Positions 1-11,520 of a stretch of DNA of 64,000 nucleotides are shown piece after piece. Each line of letters starts with the position of its first letter. The stretch's first letter is position 1. Under the pieces are notes generated by a model. The model did no database searches. It saw only the letters and a list, made by a program, of their open reading frames with translations, and was not told the DNA's origin. Source of the stretch: Isoetes taiwanensis (lineage: Eukaryota > Streptophyta > Lycopodiopsida > Isoetales > Isoetaceae); the NCBI GenBank assembly GCA_021234155.1, contig JAJEKV010000080.1, forward strand, positions 5,108,112 through 5,172,111, written 5' to 3'. A program made the position numbers and the translations under genes.

Positions 1-211
1 TTTGAGTTCAAAGGAATCAACATCAGAAGCTCCATCTAGGGCGTCAAGTTTGAGCTTAATTAGAGAAATATGGGACACATGTCTGGACAAATTTAGGAGC
101 ACAATTTGGGCATGCAAATGGCTGGATGTGGATGAGCTTGGTGCTTAGTGTTCAACGTTGATTTCTGCATATTTTTGTGCATCGACAGATGAGGTGTCTC
201 AATCAAGTTAA

Positions 212-593
212 GGAGGATTTCATCTTGACGTTTGTAATTACATTTTGAGACAAATTGAACGAGCTCCAACTTCTACTAGTTATAGAAAAAGTGGCGATGT
301 TGGTCCTATCACTCGCCTACTCAGCTGCACACCTAAGAAGCTGAAAGAACACAGGGGTATGGACTTGGCTCCCACTCATGTTGTTCCTTCCATGAGCCGA
401 CATCCAGTAACTGGGGACTGGTAAGACTTTTACTATTGTGTGAATATGTGTTCCATAATTCTCTTCTAATTGCAAGTACTGTAATTGGCTTTATTTGCTC
501 TTTATTTCTCTCTTCGTTAATAGGGGTTTTTCAGTTATTGGATCTGGACGTCCTATCAATTGCCATAGCATACTGTCCAAGGCATATGTGTAA
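212..593 (+). CDS. Possible two-exon gene fragment, unrecognised
   Basis: An open frame starts after the in-frame TAA at 209-211 and runs to a good splice donor (CTG/GTAAGA at 420-421). An acceptor (AATAG/GGG) ends at 523. The joined frame stays open across the junction, with a split TGG codon, and stops at TAA 591-593, giving about 92 codons with no clear start Met. The protein is Ser/Thr/Pro-rich and has no motif I recognise. The case rests only on the frame-preserving GT-AG intron of about 103 bp. It could be the 3' end of a gene lying left of the window, or chance. Confidence 0.28.
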
Positions 594-785
594 AACGCAT
601 GTCGATTAAAACTCCTATATTATGGTTCCCTTTATTCTTTCCATATGTTTTTTATCTGTTTATCTTTATTCTAATACTGGCAAATCACTATATTCTTACA
701 GTTGTTTGTTCTTTGGCACTTATGTACTTACATAAACAACCTCTATAGTGTATATTTCTTGGCACTTACATAAACAAGCTAACTG

Positions 786-963
786 GCACATAAAGTTTAC
801 CTATGTTTGCTTTAGTTAGGGCCCGAAGGGCCCAAATTTTTTTTAATATATCAATCAACACACAACTACCATTAACATTATTAATACAAACCATTGCATT
901 TAACACATTTAAATTAAAATCCCCCTTAAACCGCCTTTGGTTTGGGTGCATATTCACACGGGG
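786..963 (+). repeat. Left arm of inverted repeat
   Basis: This is the reverse complement of 1193-1370. It begins GCACATAAAG and loses similarity just after CACACGGGG. Any open frame inside it is mirrored in the other arm and is not evidence of a gene. Confidence 0.85.
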
Positions 964-1192
964 TTCACGTTAGGGGCGGCGAGAGCCCCAAAAATATATT
1001 TATAATACATGTACAAAATTAACACCATTAAGTACATTCTTTCAAACCTTATAGTATTTTGCAAATCTCAATATACAATATACAAAAACTTATACATATA
1101 TACCCCACAAACGAGGATCGCTATGTACGGTCCAGATCTTGGAATAAAGGGCAAATATGCCTATCTGACAGCTCTCGTTGCCCAGAGTAATC

Positions 1193-1370
1193 CCCCGTGT
1201 GAATATGCACCCAAACCAAAGGGGGTTTAAGGGGGATTTTAATTTAAATGTGTTAAATGCAATGGTTTGTATTAATAATGTTAATGGTAGTTGTGTGTTG
1301 ATTGATATATTAAAAAAAAATTTGGGCCCTTCGGGCCCTAACTAAAGCAAACATAGGTAAACTTTATGTG
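1193..1370 (-). repeat. Right arm of inverted repeat
   Basis: This is the inverted partner of 786-963. It has nine A where the partner has eight T, and CCCCCC where the partner has CCGCC. Confidence 0.85.
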
Positions 1371-2341
1371 CATTAGTTGCATGATAGGATGCTGCTACGA
1401 ACAAACACAAATCACATATGCTAGATTATAGGTTCCTAAGCCTATGAATGAAATTAACCACCAAAGATAATATAAATATCCACGATGCAGCATTGTGTGC
1501 ATCTATAGCATATTCTCGTGATAAGAAATATTAAAACAGAGCGTCTTGTTCTAAGAAATAGTAAAGAGAACATGTGCGACATGCACTACTATTTCAATCT
1601 CAATATGATAATAGAAAATCAGTGCACAAGCGTCATTTCTGCATCCTGGCATATATTACATTATTTCTATATTCTTCTGAGCTACATGTGGCAGTCCAAA
1701 TACAGCATATCAAAGGAGTATTAAGATCCCTTCTGCGCATATGGAGATAGTATTAAGATACCTTTTGCTTTATGTTTCTACCAACATTTATACATTGCGG
1801 CCCATTCAAAGAGCTGATTCGTGCAGCATGAATGGAGCCAAACTAATGACAATAAAGAAATCATTTGAAGCTAAATTCAAATCATCTGCAACAACCTTCT
1901 TTTCCTTGCATATCTCGCAACAGAGTTAACTGCCACAATTTTATGCCCATCTGGAAATTGTTCCACATCATAACTCCTCCTCCTATCATATTTCAACATG
2001 TGGGATCTTTGCATATAACTAAAACTTTTAGCTTTGCCGCCTGTACGATAATATACCACTAAAGAAGCTAGTGATTTCTATCTGCATATCATATCGTGAA
2101 TTTGAGTGCTTGACGAAATTGTTTATGATAAAAATAGAGGCAAGTTTACTGACCTGGGAGTTCAACTATGGCTAGTTTTCCATGCTTTTTAATCCTTCGA
2201 TGCTTCAAATCACAATTTTTGTCCAAATCATCCATGTCATGCATTTTTAGCAAGAATTAAGTCAGATTTCATGGATTTTCTTTTATTTCATACCTGCATC
2301 CAAGAGCCCCAAGAAATTGGCAGACGATTCCTTCTCCAATA
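1371..2341. other. No gene recognised
   Basis: AT-rich sequence. The short open frames here overlap on both strands and none carries a family motif. Confidence 0.6.
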
Positions 2342-2610
2342 GATGATTCGGCGGCCAGGAGCCACAACCTCAAGAACACTTTGGCAGACGATTCCTAAAA
2401 TGATGATTCGGCAGCCAAGAGCCAAGAGCAAGAAGACGAATTTCGATTGTGTCTACATGTAACCCTAAAATGATGATTCAGAAGCCAAAAGCCAAGAGCA
2501 AGAAGCCGAATTCGAAGTGTGTGTACATGGAACCCTAGAATGATAATTCAGCAGCCAAGAGCCAGAAGCAACAAGCCGAATTTGAACTGTGTGTACATGG
2601 AACCCTAAAA
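2342..2610. repeat. 70-bp tandem repeat, three units plus a degenerate one
   Basis: Units at 2401-2470, 2471-2540 and 2541-2610 share TGATGATTCRGCAGCCAAGA..., an AAGCCGAATT core and the ending ACATGGAACCCTAAAA. A degraded partial unit lies at 2342-2400. All units are exactly 70 bp, which is not a multiple of three, so this is probably not coding. Confidence 0.8.
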
Positions 2611-4640
2611 TAGGTTTTCTCGATGCTTTCATGTCAATTTCGATTCTTGCAAATGGAATAATACCTGGAGAATGAGGAAATGTAGGTCATAACCATTGAA
2701 AACTAGCACAAAAAATAGTGCAGGAGTATACGCACTCTAGATATACTGATTAGTATGCCTCGTGCAATATGCCCATGAAATCATATGAAAACCATGCCAA
2801 AAAGCGTATAAAATTACAAAAAAATCCCCCTGTTATAATGCTAGATATGTGTAATTATATTAAAAAACGGGAGAAAATGCTCCCTAGAAGAATTCGCATA
2901 GTCACCTAAACACTAGAGTTGCTCTTGTGGCGACAAGACTTCCCAAATTCGGGACAATACAATATGCAATGCTCTTGAATAGCTCTATTGACCTAAGTAC
3001 GTCTTCAAATGTTTGAATAAAGACCTCTTCTCATTGCGAAATTATAGTCCAAGTATTTATACCATGTGCAATATGCAACAAGGGCTCACTCCTTGTTCTG
3101 TCCAATCCAATAATTGTAGCCATTATACTACCATTGACTGGCGATTGACATGAAGTTTCTAACGAAGCTACTACGTGCAATTCTGGAGTAGGCAAAAGTT
3201 TCAACACTATTTGCTCAGTAGAAACAAAATACATTTCTGTCTGAAGCAAAATCTATATCGCGCTATCACAATATCCATACTGAAAAGAAGAATCTATAGG
3301 TACAATGCCATAGCTCTTCGTACCCAATTAAGTTTTAGACTTAAGAAATTGTTGTGCACGATAAAATCCAATTCCCTTGCATAGACCACTAGGGTCTGAC
3401 AAGCATATCTATCCACCACATCTGCTATCACAATACATTCTTACAAGAACCTCTCCACTTCATATGTCTATATTGCACAAGCACATATATCGTTCCTCGG
3501 AAATTGTACCAAGAAAAAGCAATCATGTTGCAGAGATGAGGAGGTTCTTGTGTACCTGGCTCCAAATAATAATAATATTAAATCGACCTTCATGAGACTC
3601 AAAAAGGTCATGAAGCTATCTGTACATTTGATTGTCTATGTATTTTCAACAATAATTGATTATGTTTCTCGATTTCCAACATGAAAGGTCCTACTTTATA
3701 TCTTCTAGCTGTAATAAAGGGAAGATGTTTGTATGATTAGCATGCTTGACTAACCCCCTTTACAACAAATTCTATAATTCTACCCCATCCACCTGCCATA
3801 ATATGTCAGCTAAATTTGTTAAGGATTTTGAAAATTACCTCTCCTTCTTCCTAAATTCCTTCCTATTGCAAAATTTCTTCCAGTGAGCGTCTCTTGGGGA
3901 CACTTTGGTTATGCTGTAGGATGCACATTTGAGGTCTTCTGCTCCTATACGGCTAGTGATCCATCGCCAAAAGCTTGAAGAATGAATGCCGAATAGAGTT
4001 CACCCTTGGCCGGTTTGTTCCTTGGTCTTCTATTCCTAACAGATTTATCATGGGTTTCCCTCTGCAAAAAAATATCGGAAGGGTTGCATCTAGGGTGTAT
4101 CTCACTTTCCTCTTGATCTTCACTGGTCTATTTTGCTGGCTCTAGTCCTGCATTTATTTTCTACTTATCTCGATTTGGTTAAGCATTTATGCGACTCAAA
4201 GCTTCCTTTACCTTGCGATCATATGGCATGGGGTTTAATTGAAATGTTTTTTAGAGAGATATTTTGAACAAGCATTACAAACACATATATGATTCTTGTC
4301 TACTCCATGTTTTACAAGAGCCAAGAGTATCTCAGAATCATGATGTTTCAATTGTAACACAGGATATATGTTTTTTAAAGATAAAGCGAGTCCCATTCCT
4401 GCATCTCCAAAAGATGGCAAATTTTCTGTCCATGTCCTTACATATGGGTTGTAAATCTAATTTTGTGGATCATGAAAGAACAATATTATCTCAAGATGCT
4501 ATGTGAATTAGGAAAATTATCTAAGTATTGATAACATCCACTGATGATTCCATCAGACAAGTCTATTGTCCTCCCCCAATTCCAATACAAAGATAATAGA
4601 CAAACTGCTCGTCCATTCTTAAACATCCTACATTCTAAAA
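2611..4640. other. No gene recognised
   Basis: AT-rich, with only short overlapping frames lacking motifs. It probably lies outside the Helitron whose terminal hairpin is at 4660-4680. Confidence 0.5.
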
Positions 4641-4644
4641 TTAT

Positions 4645-4680
4645 AAAATAGTAGTAACGATGCCCAGCGTTGCTGGGCAT
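4645..4680 (-). other. Helitron-type 3' terminal hairpin
   Basis: A perfect 9-bp stem with a 3-nt loop (ATGCCCAGC / GCTGGGCAT, 4660-4680) lies about 65 bp downstream of the helicase stop, where a Helitron 3' end is expected. Read on the minus strand it is followed by CGTTACTACTATTTTA. The expected CTRR end is not exact (CTAC/CTAT). The hairpin core GCCC-GCAACGC-GGGC matches the one at 43,685-43,701, with CTAG following there, so the two appear to be related families. Confidence 0.6.
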
Positions 4681-4744
4681 AAGTTGGAAGTTTGTAAATG
4701 TTTTGACCGCAATGAGAAAAGTGTGCAGTAACCCTTTCACAAAA

Positions 4745-6050
4745 TTACATTGAAAATCTATCTTTGCATCTTGAGAATGCGACATAGAGCTGACTATGTG
4801 TGAAAACTGGCATTGGTAGGTGGATGCCAACGAAGGTCAGTGACTTGTTTATGGTCATCGAGAATGCGAGTCGCACTGGGAACTGCCTTCGCTTGAAGGG
4901 GAGGAGGTCGCTATCTGATGGCTCCAGGGTTATCCTTGGTATGAGGACCCATGTTCCTTTGTAGGTGCCTGTGATTATCTTTGCACCTATTATTCCTGGA
5001 TGCGCTTTGATGATGCTAAGGCGGGTGCCATTGCAGAGATGATGATGATTGCGTCGTCCTTGATGTGCATCTTATGCGGTGGCATGCCAGAAGGTGTCAG
5101 GTGGTTGATGAACTCGATTTGAAAATCCCTTATAGCATCTTTGCCTTCTGCAATGATGGCATCTACGCTCGTATATGTATGGAGTTGTCCATTCAACCTT
5201 AAGAGCACCTTATCGTTGATCCTCAGCGTGTCTTCATTCTTTGGTATTAGGATGGCCTAGTAACACAACACGTGCACATTTTCCTCTGTTATTTCCTTGC
5301 CGAAGATGTTGTCAATCAGGTCGTCTTCGACAACGCATTCTTCAGGTATCTCAACCAAGTCGTGGTCGAGCCCTGGCTAATCCGTTCCCTGTTATCGAGG
5401 CGTAGTAGCCAATTTGAGAAGATTTGCTCGTCTTTTTCGACTCGCATGTTTTCCTCAGCTGTCCACAGTGGGTCTCTCTTGACACGCTTCGAGATGACTT
5501 CCCTCCTTGTTGCACGCTTGACCACAGGCAACTGCTATTGAAAATCGCCGCCGGTGAACATTATCATTCCCCCAAATGGCATGTCATCCTGGCATATCTC
5601 ACGTAAAAGCATGTCGACAGCGGTGAGTGCCTGCGTGTGTGTCATCCCCATTTCATCCCACACCATGATGCTTGCCTTTTTACTTGTTGCTCACAGTGCG
5701 GAGCTTGCCTCTTCTGTCAGGTTGAGTGGTAACTTGAACGTTGAATGAATTGTTTCTGCTCCGAGGCTGGCAATGCCTATCCAAGCCACTGGCACAATGC
5801 CAACACCACATCCACTTAGTATACTGATCAGACTCTTAAAGAGGAACGTCTTGCCTGTGCCTACCGAGCCATCCACATTGATATATTGGGCTTGATGCTG
5901 GTTGATTGCATCGAGGATAATGTCAGCTATGTGCTTCTGCTCCTTGTTGAACTTGCCATAATTGAACTCCTTTTCTGTATCGAAGGCCAATTCATTCCGG
6001 AAATGCCTAGAAGGTCTAGTCGTGGTTTTGGCAGTCCAGGTTACTGGCAT
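4745..6050 (-). pseudogene. Helitron (PIF1-like) helicase domain, broken
   Basis: This is the helicase half of a Helitron Rep/Hel protein, which unwinds DNA during rolling-circle transposition. Read on the minus strand, motifs occur in the usual order but in several frames. A Walker A (GSVGTGKTF) lies near 5,845-5,872. It is followed by GAETIHSTFKLPL near 5,720-5,760 and ENMRV...WLLR near 5,390-5,450. [10 protein letters not shown] lies near 5,075-5,105. The C-terminal block has NGTRL, then [10 protein letters not shown] and TINKS near 4,830-4,880, then QLYVAFSR near 4,770-4,795, with stop at 4745. The QGQ that normally follows TINKS is missing. No N-terminal Rep HUH motif was found upstream. 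Frame changes make it non-functional as written. Confidence 0.88.
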
Positions 6051-7126
6051 ATGCAGCCGCTCGTCAGGAAGATGTCGTCGATGTCCTTTACTGCGCGGTT
6101 ATGCTAATTTGACATCGTTCCCTTCTTCTGGCTTATCACCAACAATCTATTTGGAGATCCACACACAATTGTGGCAAACATTGCAAAGGAGAATATGTGT
6201 GTTCAATTCCCACCAACTATAAAAGGAATATAGAATCAATGGCATCGATCCGAGCTATTGGACTGGTATTCTGGGAAGGGAGAAGCACTGTTCATTCTTT
6301 TGGCTGGTTATTGGCATCTTCTCGCAGCAGCATCTCTTCCTTGCCCATTGCTTCCTCCCAAGTTCCCATAGCAAGATCCAATTGTCTTTCCCAGTGCCAC
6401 ATCATGTTCTATCAATCTCACCTTCTGAGATGCTCTTTTGATAGCCATATATGTTGTCTTTACAATCTATCTTCTCGATCTCATATCATGTTGGTCTCAT
6501 ATCAGCACGGTTTCTGTCATGCTAGCTTGATGAGTTTGTATGTATTACCAGGTGGTTTAATGAATTTGTACGGATTACAACTGCCGTTCAAAATTCTTAT
6601 CTGAAGAAACTAATCTTGTAGTGTCAAATTTGTATGTACTTTGTTTCGATATCATGCCCCACGGTTTTCTATTTCTCGGATAAAAGATAGAATCATTGGT
6701 AAAATGTCTATTGCCATTACAAATTGGAACTTGGACGACCTAGTTGAGGTTTTCAATTGCTCTTCTCTGCAGAAAGAACATCAAATCCTCCATCGATGGG
6801 AAAGCTCCAATTCCCCATATTTCTCTGATCAATGCCCACTCCAAAAGGGGCCTTTTTTCTTTTCTTTTTACAGGATATTTTTTGTCCGACATTAGCATCT
6901 GGAGAATGCCGATAGTTAGATTTACCAGCATCAGGGAACCTACATGCAAGATTCGGCCTTGATTCAACCACTTTTAGCAGGCTGGTTTCAAATCTAGCCT
7001 GATTCGGTGGCCTTTGCGATGGGTTTTAACCGATTGAGGCCCTTTTTCCACGGTAATCTTATTTCTAAAAGTCACATATTTTATCAAATCATGTTTGGCC
7101 ACCTATTGTCTTAAAGAAATTTCACT
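6051..7126. other. No gene recognised upstream of the helicase
   Basis: If the Helitron were complete, the Rep domain would lie here on the minus strand. I do not find its HUH motif. Short frames on both strands have no recognisable domain. Confidence 0.45.
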
Positions 7127-7440
7127 TTTCCACTATAAAAATAAGACATGTTTTATTTAGGTTCGGGATAGGTTTGGATTGTTAATGGAGTCTTATTTTA
7201 TTCCGGGGGATTTCCCCCGCCATAAAATAAGACACCTAGTCTTATTTGAAATATAACAAAAAATAAGACATGTCTTATTTTTTAATGGTTTTCCACTAGT
7301 ATTTTAGTGGTGTCATATTTTATGACTACCATGCAGTGGAAAAGCAAGATTCAATTTGTGTGTCTCATTTTTAGCCCTGGAGTCACAAATGGTGTCATAT
7401 ATGGTATATGGCAGTCGTATTTTGCGACTACTGTGGAAAA
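7127..7440. repeat. Hairpin-rich segment with repeated TTTTCCACT / AATAAGACA motifs
   Basis: There is a perfect 26-nt palindrome at 7258-7283 centred on GACATGTC. A long hairpin at 7190-7233 has GTCTTATTTTAT pairing with ATAAAATAAGAC around a CGGGGGA/TCCCCCG inner stem. Short hairpins GTCATA/TATGAC and AGTCG/CGACT lie at about 7311-7325 and 7412-7428. TTTTCCACT occurs at 7127 and 7289, and inverted as AGTGGAAAA at 7335 and TGTGGAAAA at 7432. This looks like one or more small inverted-repeat elements with CACTA-like ends. Exact borders are uncertain. Confidence 0.5.
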
Positions 7441-9407
7441 AGGGCATCTATGCTGCCTTTTCTATGGGCTTTTATCGGCCCAGCCAATACCAGCATGCCA
7501 CATCGACCGTAATCAGATATCATTCCTGCGTTAATTGACTACTTTGCATTTTCCTTTTCTTCATCGAGTTCTTTTTTTCCAATCCGCTGCTCAAGTAGGT
7601 TCAGGCACATTTTTTGGGCGTGTTCTCCTAGTTAACACCGGTCCTATGTTCATTGGCCGGTTCGTGTTTTGTATTTATCCCCTTTTTTCTTTCCACCACT
7701 CACTAACCTTTAACTTGTGCGGAAGTGCTTCAGATAAGTTTTTAGATTTTAAAACAATTTTTTCTTGGGATACATACATGCATCCTTTCTATATATTTGA
7801 TGACTTTTTGCTTTTTTCAATGATTATAAAGACCTGCTTTAGGCTTTTATTTTTCTATACACATTTTTTTTGCATTAATTCGTTTGAGTTGGGTGATCTT
7901 ATGGATATGCATTTAAACCTGATGGTGAGCTAAAACCTTTAATTCTTCATTGGGCGATATAATATATGTTCGCCTCTTTTTTATAAATTGAGGAAAATCT
8001 GTAGATTTGCTACACGATGAATTATTGTTCTAAAATATTCATTCGATGCAAATATTGACTGGTATATCATGCGCTGGCTTCCATAGGGTGTTATATTTGG
8101 GGCATGTCCTTCCTTGTCCTATATAGCTCGTTGCTCAATCTTTGTTTATTTGCATTTTGAATTTGTCCTTGGGTTGTCCACTGCGCTTTAGAAGTTTATC
8201 TGCATAATTATTCGAGCATTATCTTAGATCATCATTGTGAAACATAGATGATAAAATGTTGTTGTTGGATAAATGGCCTTTGGGTTTTTATAAATTGTGT
8301 TGGTAGATAGCAATTTTCCCATTTACATTGTCACTATCCCTTGATCAATACTTGGATTCCTTCTCTCTTATGAAGTTGGTACTTCATCCTAGTACTTTGG
8401 AACCTTCCAGTCATAATGACTATGTTATTTAAGTCTAACTTGAAGGCTGATTCTGGCATGGAATACTAGATCGGGATACAAGAGAACGCCCACCTGAGCT
8501 CTAACTATAGTAACAAAGGTAATAGACCTCCAGTTGGACGTTGACTTAAAAGTGTCCTATTATTTGATGCATTTTTGCATTTGCTTGTACTCGACACACT
8601 AAAGAGGCGGCACAACTCTGGAGTTACAGAAGAAGAGGGGGAGGAGGGCGCAGAAGCAAGGTTTAGGAGAAAACCAAATGGCAGGGAGCTCGAGTAAGTT
8701 CTCCTTTCTGTTGAGTTGGTTTTGTCGTCAGTGTTCCGGTAGTCCATTCTTAAGAGCGCATGGTGATTATCTATCTTGTTATCTGGCTTCGGCTTTTCCT
8801 AACCCTGCCATGGCCAGGCTGTTCGTCCAGCCTCCATTTTGCAAGAGTAGGGTTTTGTTGTTTTTTTAGTCAAGCTCTGGCTAAGGCATGGCCATGCATA
8901 TTAACATTATGCTCTTTTGAGAACACCGGACCTTGGTAGAATATTGTGAGAGGAGCAGTGCAAACTCCAGAGCTTTCCGTTCTTTTCATATCTGTGGAGA
9001 TTAGGTTGTAAGATGCCAGTGTCATTGGAGCACAGTTCCTTTCTAGATTAACATTACAGAAGTTACATTTAAAGCAGAACTACAATTTTAAAACCTAGGG
9101 AGAACTCTGTGGCAAAGATTCACCAACGGAAATTTGGGAAGTAGTAACCCAGGCTCTTGACAGACTAAGTTGGGGCTCTCTGGAATAAGTATATGGCTTT
9201 GCGCAACACAGCTTACTACATACAGGCATTAGATAAAGCATTTGCAAAAATTGCTGGCCCTTGAATTGAGGATACTAGCAGCAGATAGGTGAAGCAAGCT
9301 AATGTATGACACCTTCAAGTGCAGCTTGATGCCTTTCAAAAAGGAAACGCAACGAAATGCTGGCACTTGTCGCCTGAGTTTTCTGTTAATAAACTGAGCT
9401 TCACCTG
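7441..9407. other. No gene recognised
   Basis: AT-rich sequence with T-rich runs. The open frames, for example 7535-7933 (132 codons, hydrophobic), have no family signature. Confidence 0.45.
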
Positions 9408-9467
9408 GAAGAAAATAGAACCTTCTATATAGAAGATGAAGAAAATAGAACCTTCTATATAGAAGAT
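9408..9467. repeat. 30-bp direct repeat, two copies
   Basis: Two identical adjacent 30-bp units (9408-9437, 9438-9467), each containing the perfect palindrome CTTCTATATAGAAG. Confidence 0.8.
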
Positions 9468-9949
9468 GTAGCCAGGTGGGCCCATAAACTAAGCTTCACC
9501 TTTAAGAAACTGGAGCTTTTTATAATATTCAACAGTTGAATTGCAGCATATGTATGTTGTGAATGCTCTTGTACTATTCAACTGAGTAATTGGAGTAGTA
9601 CTATATGGTTGATCAGCATAGGAACAAATATAATACCATGCTTCAAAGGTCTAATTCCAATTGTAGCATAATTCCAATTGTTGCTACAGATTATCAAATG
9701 TAATTTTGTGCCCCATACATGTATTTGAGACAAGAAGACCGAGTAATTATCTAAATAATGTAGCAGAGCCATTAGCAAACCTAGCGTGAGGATGATTTTT
9801 GGCCAGTCTGACATAAGGATGTGTCACAACCTACAAAAAGTAGGATCAGTTGCACTATCTTGAACTCCTCGCAGCCTTGAGTTCCTAGAGCTCCCCATGC
9901 ATAACTAAACAACTAATCCCAGGATTAGATTGAAGCCCTGCTTCAAGAA
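9468..9949. other. No gene recognised
   Basis: Flank of the Copia insertion with no coding or repeat signal seen. Confidence 0.5.
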
Positions 9950-9954
9950 GTTCT
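9950..9954. repeat. Target-site duplication, left (GTTCT)
   Basis: GTTCT directly precedes the 5' LTR and recurs directly after the 3' LTR at 14745-14749. Five bases is the usual duplication length for LTR retrotransposons. Confidence 0.9.
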
Positions 9955-10247
9955 TGTTGAGATTAACAGCGTCAGCAAGAATCTCGTCAGCAGGAATCTC
10001 GGAACCACTAAGTTTGTTGTTCATGCTTTAATTAGATTCCTTTACCGTTTTAGCTTTTAAAGTTCCTTCTATTTATATGAACGATCTTGAGGGCACAACC
10101 ATCAGTTCATTTGTGTGTTCCCTTGATCAAGGATCTAAACGCAAGCAAGATACTCATCTTGCCTTGCATGTTGTAATCTGTTCTTCCATAATCAACTAGA
10201 CTCTTACTTGTCGTTCCCATTATTACTTTTTGAGTCTATTTACAACA
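9955..10247 (+). repeat. Copia 5' LTR
   Basis: Starts TGTTGAGATT and ends TTTACAACA, matching 14453-14744. A possible TATA-like TATTTATATG lies at about 10,069-10,078. Confidence 0.93.
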
Positions 10248-10497
10248 AAGTTATGGGCCCACGACGTTTTTGAATCGCCTAAGCCGCCTTCATTCCTTTT
10301 TCTCGGTTACCTATTCTTGATAATGGAAGCCCTTGGTTTGAACACCTCGCAAATCCAATTGCACCATTCCTAGATTCAATGGCAAGAACTTCCGATGTGG
10401 AAGTGGAGAATGCGATGCTCTTGGAGGATCATAGCTTATGGGAAGTTGTGGATTCTCAAGCATCCAATATTGCGCATGAGCTCCTCCGTGGATTGAG

Positions 10498-11110
10498 GTG
10501 GATCTATCTTTGATGTTGAAAAAGATAGGAAAGCAAAAACGTGGGATCTGCCAGGGATTGATGATAATCCTCGCAAGGCTGGTCAAGGGGCCAACACAAG
10601 CAGAGATATCATGCTTCTTGAGCATCATTATGCTTCAAGGAATGCATCTCAGGCGTGTCCTTCTCAGAAATCAGCTTTATAACTTAAAGTTGAGTGAAGA
10701 TGGAGATGTGACTGATCACATATGTCGCATGAAGGAACTGGTGGATGATTTGAATGCCACTGGAAGTGACATATCAGAAGATGAGAAGGTTTGCCTCTTA
10801 CTCAATAGTTTGCCTAACACTTTTGATGGTCCGGAGATAATCAACTGCAAGGACACATTGAGGATTATACATTTGAGGCTGCTCTTGACCGAATTCAGCA
10901 AGAGGCACTTCGTCAACAACAAATAAATCCAAGGTCATTCCTAAAGATGCTTTGATGATTGCTGAAATCACCAAGCAAGTTGAGTCCGCCATGCTTGCAT
11001 TTTAAAAAGGGAGCCAAGGAGGCAAAATTCGCCGAAATCGCCTGCATTAAGAAAGACCGCCAAATGCCACCGCCGTAAGAAGCTTGGGCATTATGCCAAA
11101 GAATGTCCAA
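10498..11110 (+). pseudogene. Copia gag (UBN2-type) with zinc knuckle
   Basis: Gag packages element RNA. The stretch at 10,650-10,830 carries the Copia gag pattern VTDHICRMKELVDDLN...LLNSLP. A zinc knuckle follows in another frame at about 11,065-11,105, reading KCHRRKKLGHYAKECPK. It has the first Cys, the His and the last Cys of CX2CX4HX4C, but the second Cys is Arg (CGT). The codon context is CGC-CGT, so CTGT read as CCGT would explain the loss. Frame changes occur near 10,500 and 10,860-10,920, so no continuous gag protein is encoded as written. Confidence 0.82.
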
Positions 11111-11239
11111 AGACTGCACCCATTGCCTCTCCAAGGACATTCAATCAAGAAAATGGTAATTTTGCTGAAACAAGAAGAGGAAGATTACAGCTTGCTTTGT
11201 TGATGACACCCTTGCTACCGATGAGCCTTTTGAGTATCT

Positions 11240-11520
11240 TTTGCAGATGATTCTTTTTCTTTCCATTGCCCCTCATGGTTTCTAGACTCGAGCAACCACT
11301 CACATGACACCTCATCGATCCTTGTTCCTTCAAGATATGCCTCTCACCACAAACCCGCATTGTCAAGATGGGTGATCATTCACAACAATTGGGCATTGGC
11401 AAAGGGGTTGTGAATATCCATCTATCCTCCGAAACAAGAAGCAGATTAAAGATGTGCTCCACGCCCTCGGTTTGCACAAAAGCCTACTTTCACCAAGAAG
11501 TTCACCGATGATGGTTTTCA
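11240..11520 (+). pseudogene. Copia aspartic protease region
   Basis: The retropepsin core should read W-x-x-DSGA. At 11,280-11,320 the sequence gives WFLDS in one frame and, two bases out of phase, the expected downstream THMTPHRS. The break falls at CTCGAG (11,287-11,292), where CTCTGGAG would hold the frame, so two bases are missing at a CTGG site. A frame with LGIGKG then VLHALGLHKSLLS follows to 11,510, like the segment before the GAG-pre-integrase domain. Confidence 0.72.

Larger units (their letters stand above)
786..1370. mobile_element. Inverted-repeat (foldback/MITE-like) element, ~585 bp
   Basis: Two arms of about 178 bp (786-963 and 1193-1370) are reverse complements with only about three differences by eye: one T in a T-run and a CCGCC/CCCCCC change. 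They flank a 229-bp unique loop. Each arm carries a short internal palindrome, GGGCCCGAAGGGCCC, near 820-834 and 1324-1338. No clear direct target duplication is visible at the ends, so the superfamily is unassigned. The hairpin plus nearby CTAA resembles a Helitron 3' end, so two inverted Helitron ends is an alternative. Confidence 0.7.

Noticed and set aside
1877-2062. Overlapping frames on both strands
   Set aside because: Short, no codon signature or motif, no match to known families.
2401-2610. CRISPR-like array
   Set aside because: Units are contiguous and near-identical along their full length with no variable spacers; a tandem repeat in a eukaryotic genome.
4235-4506. Overlapping 61- and 80-codon frames left of the Helitron hairpin
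   Set aside because: Overlap on opposite strands; no domain; outside the helicase.
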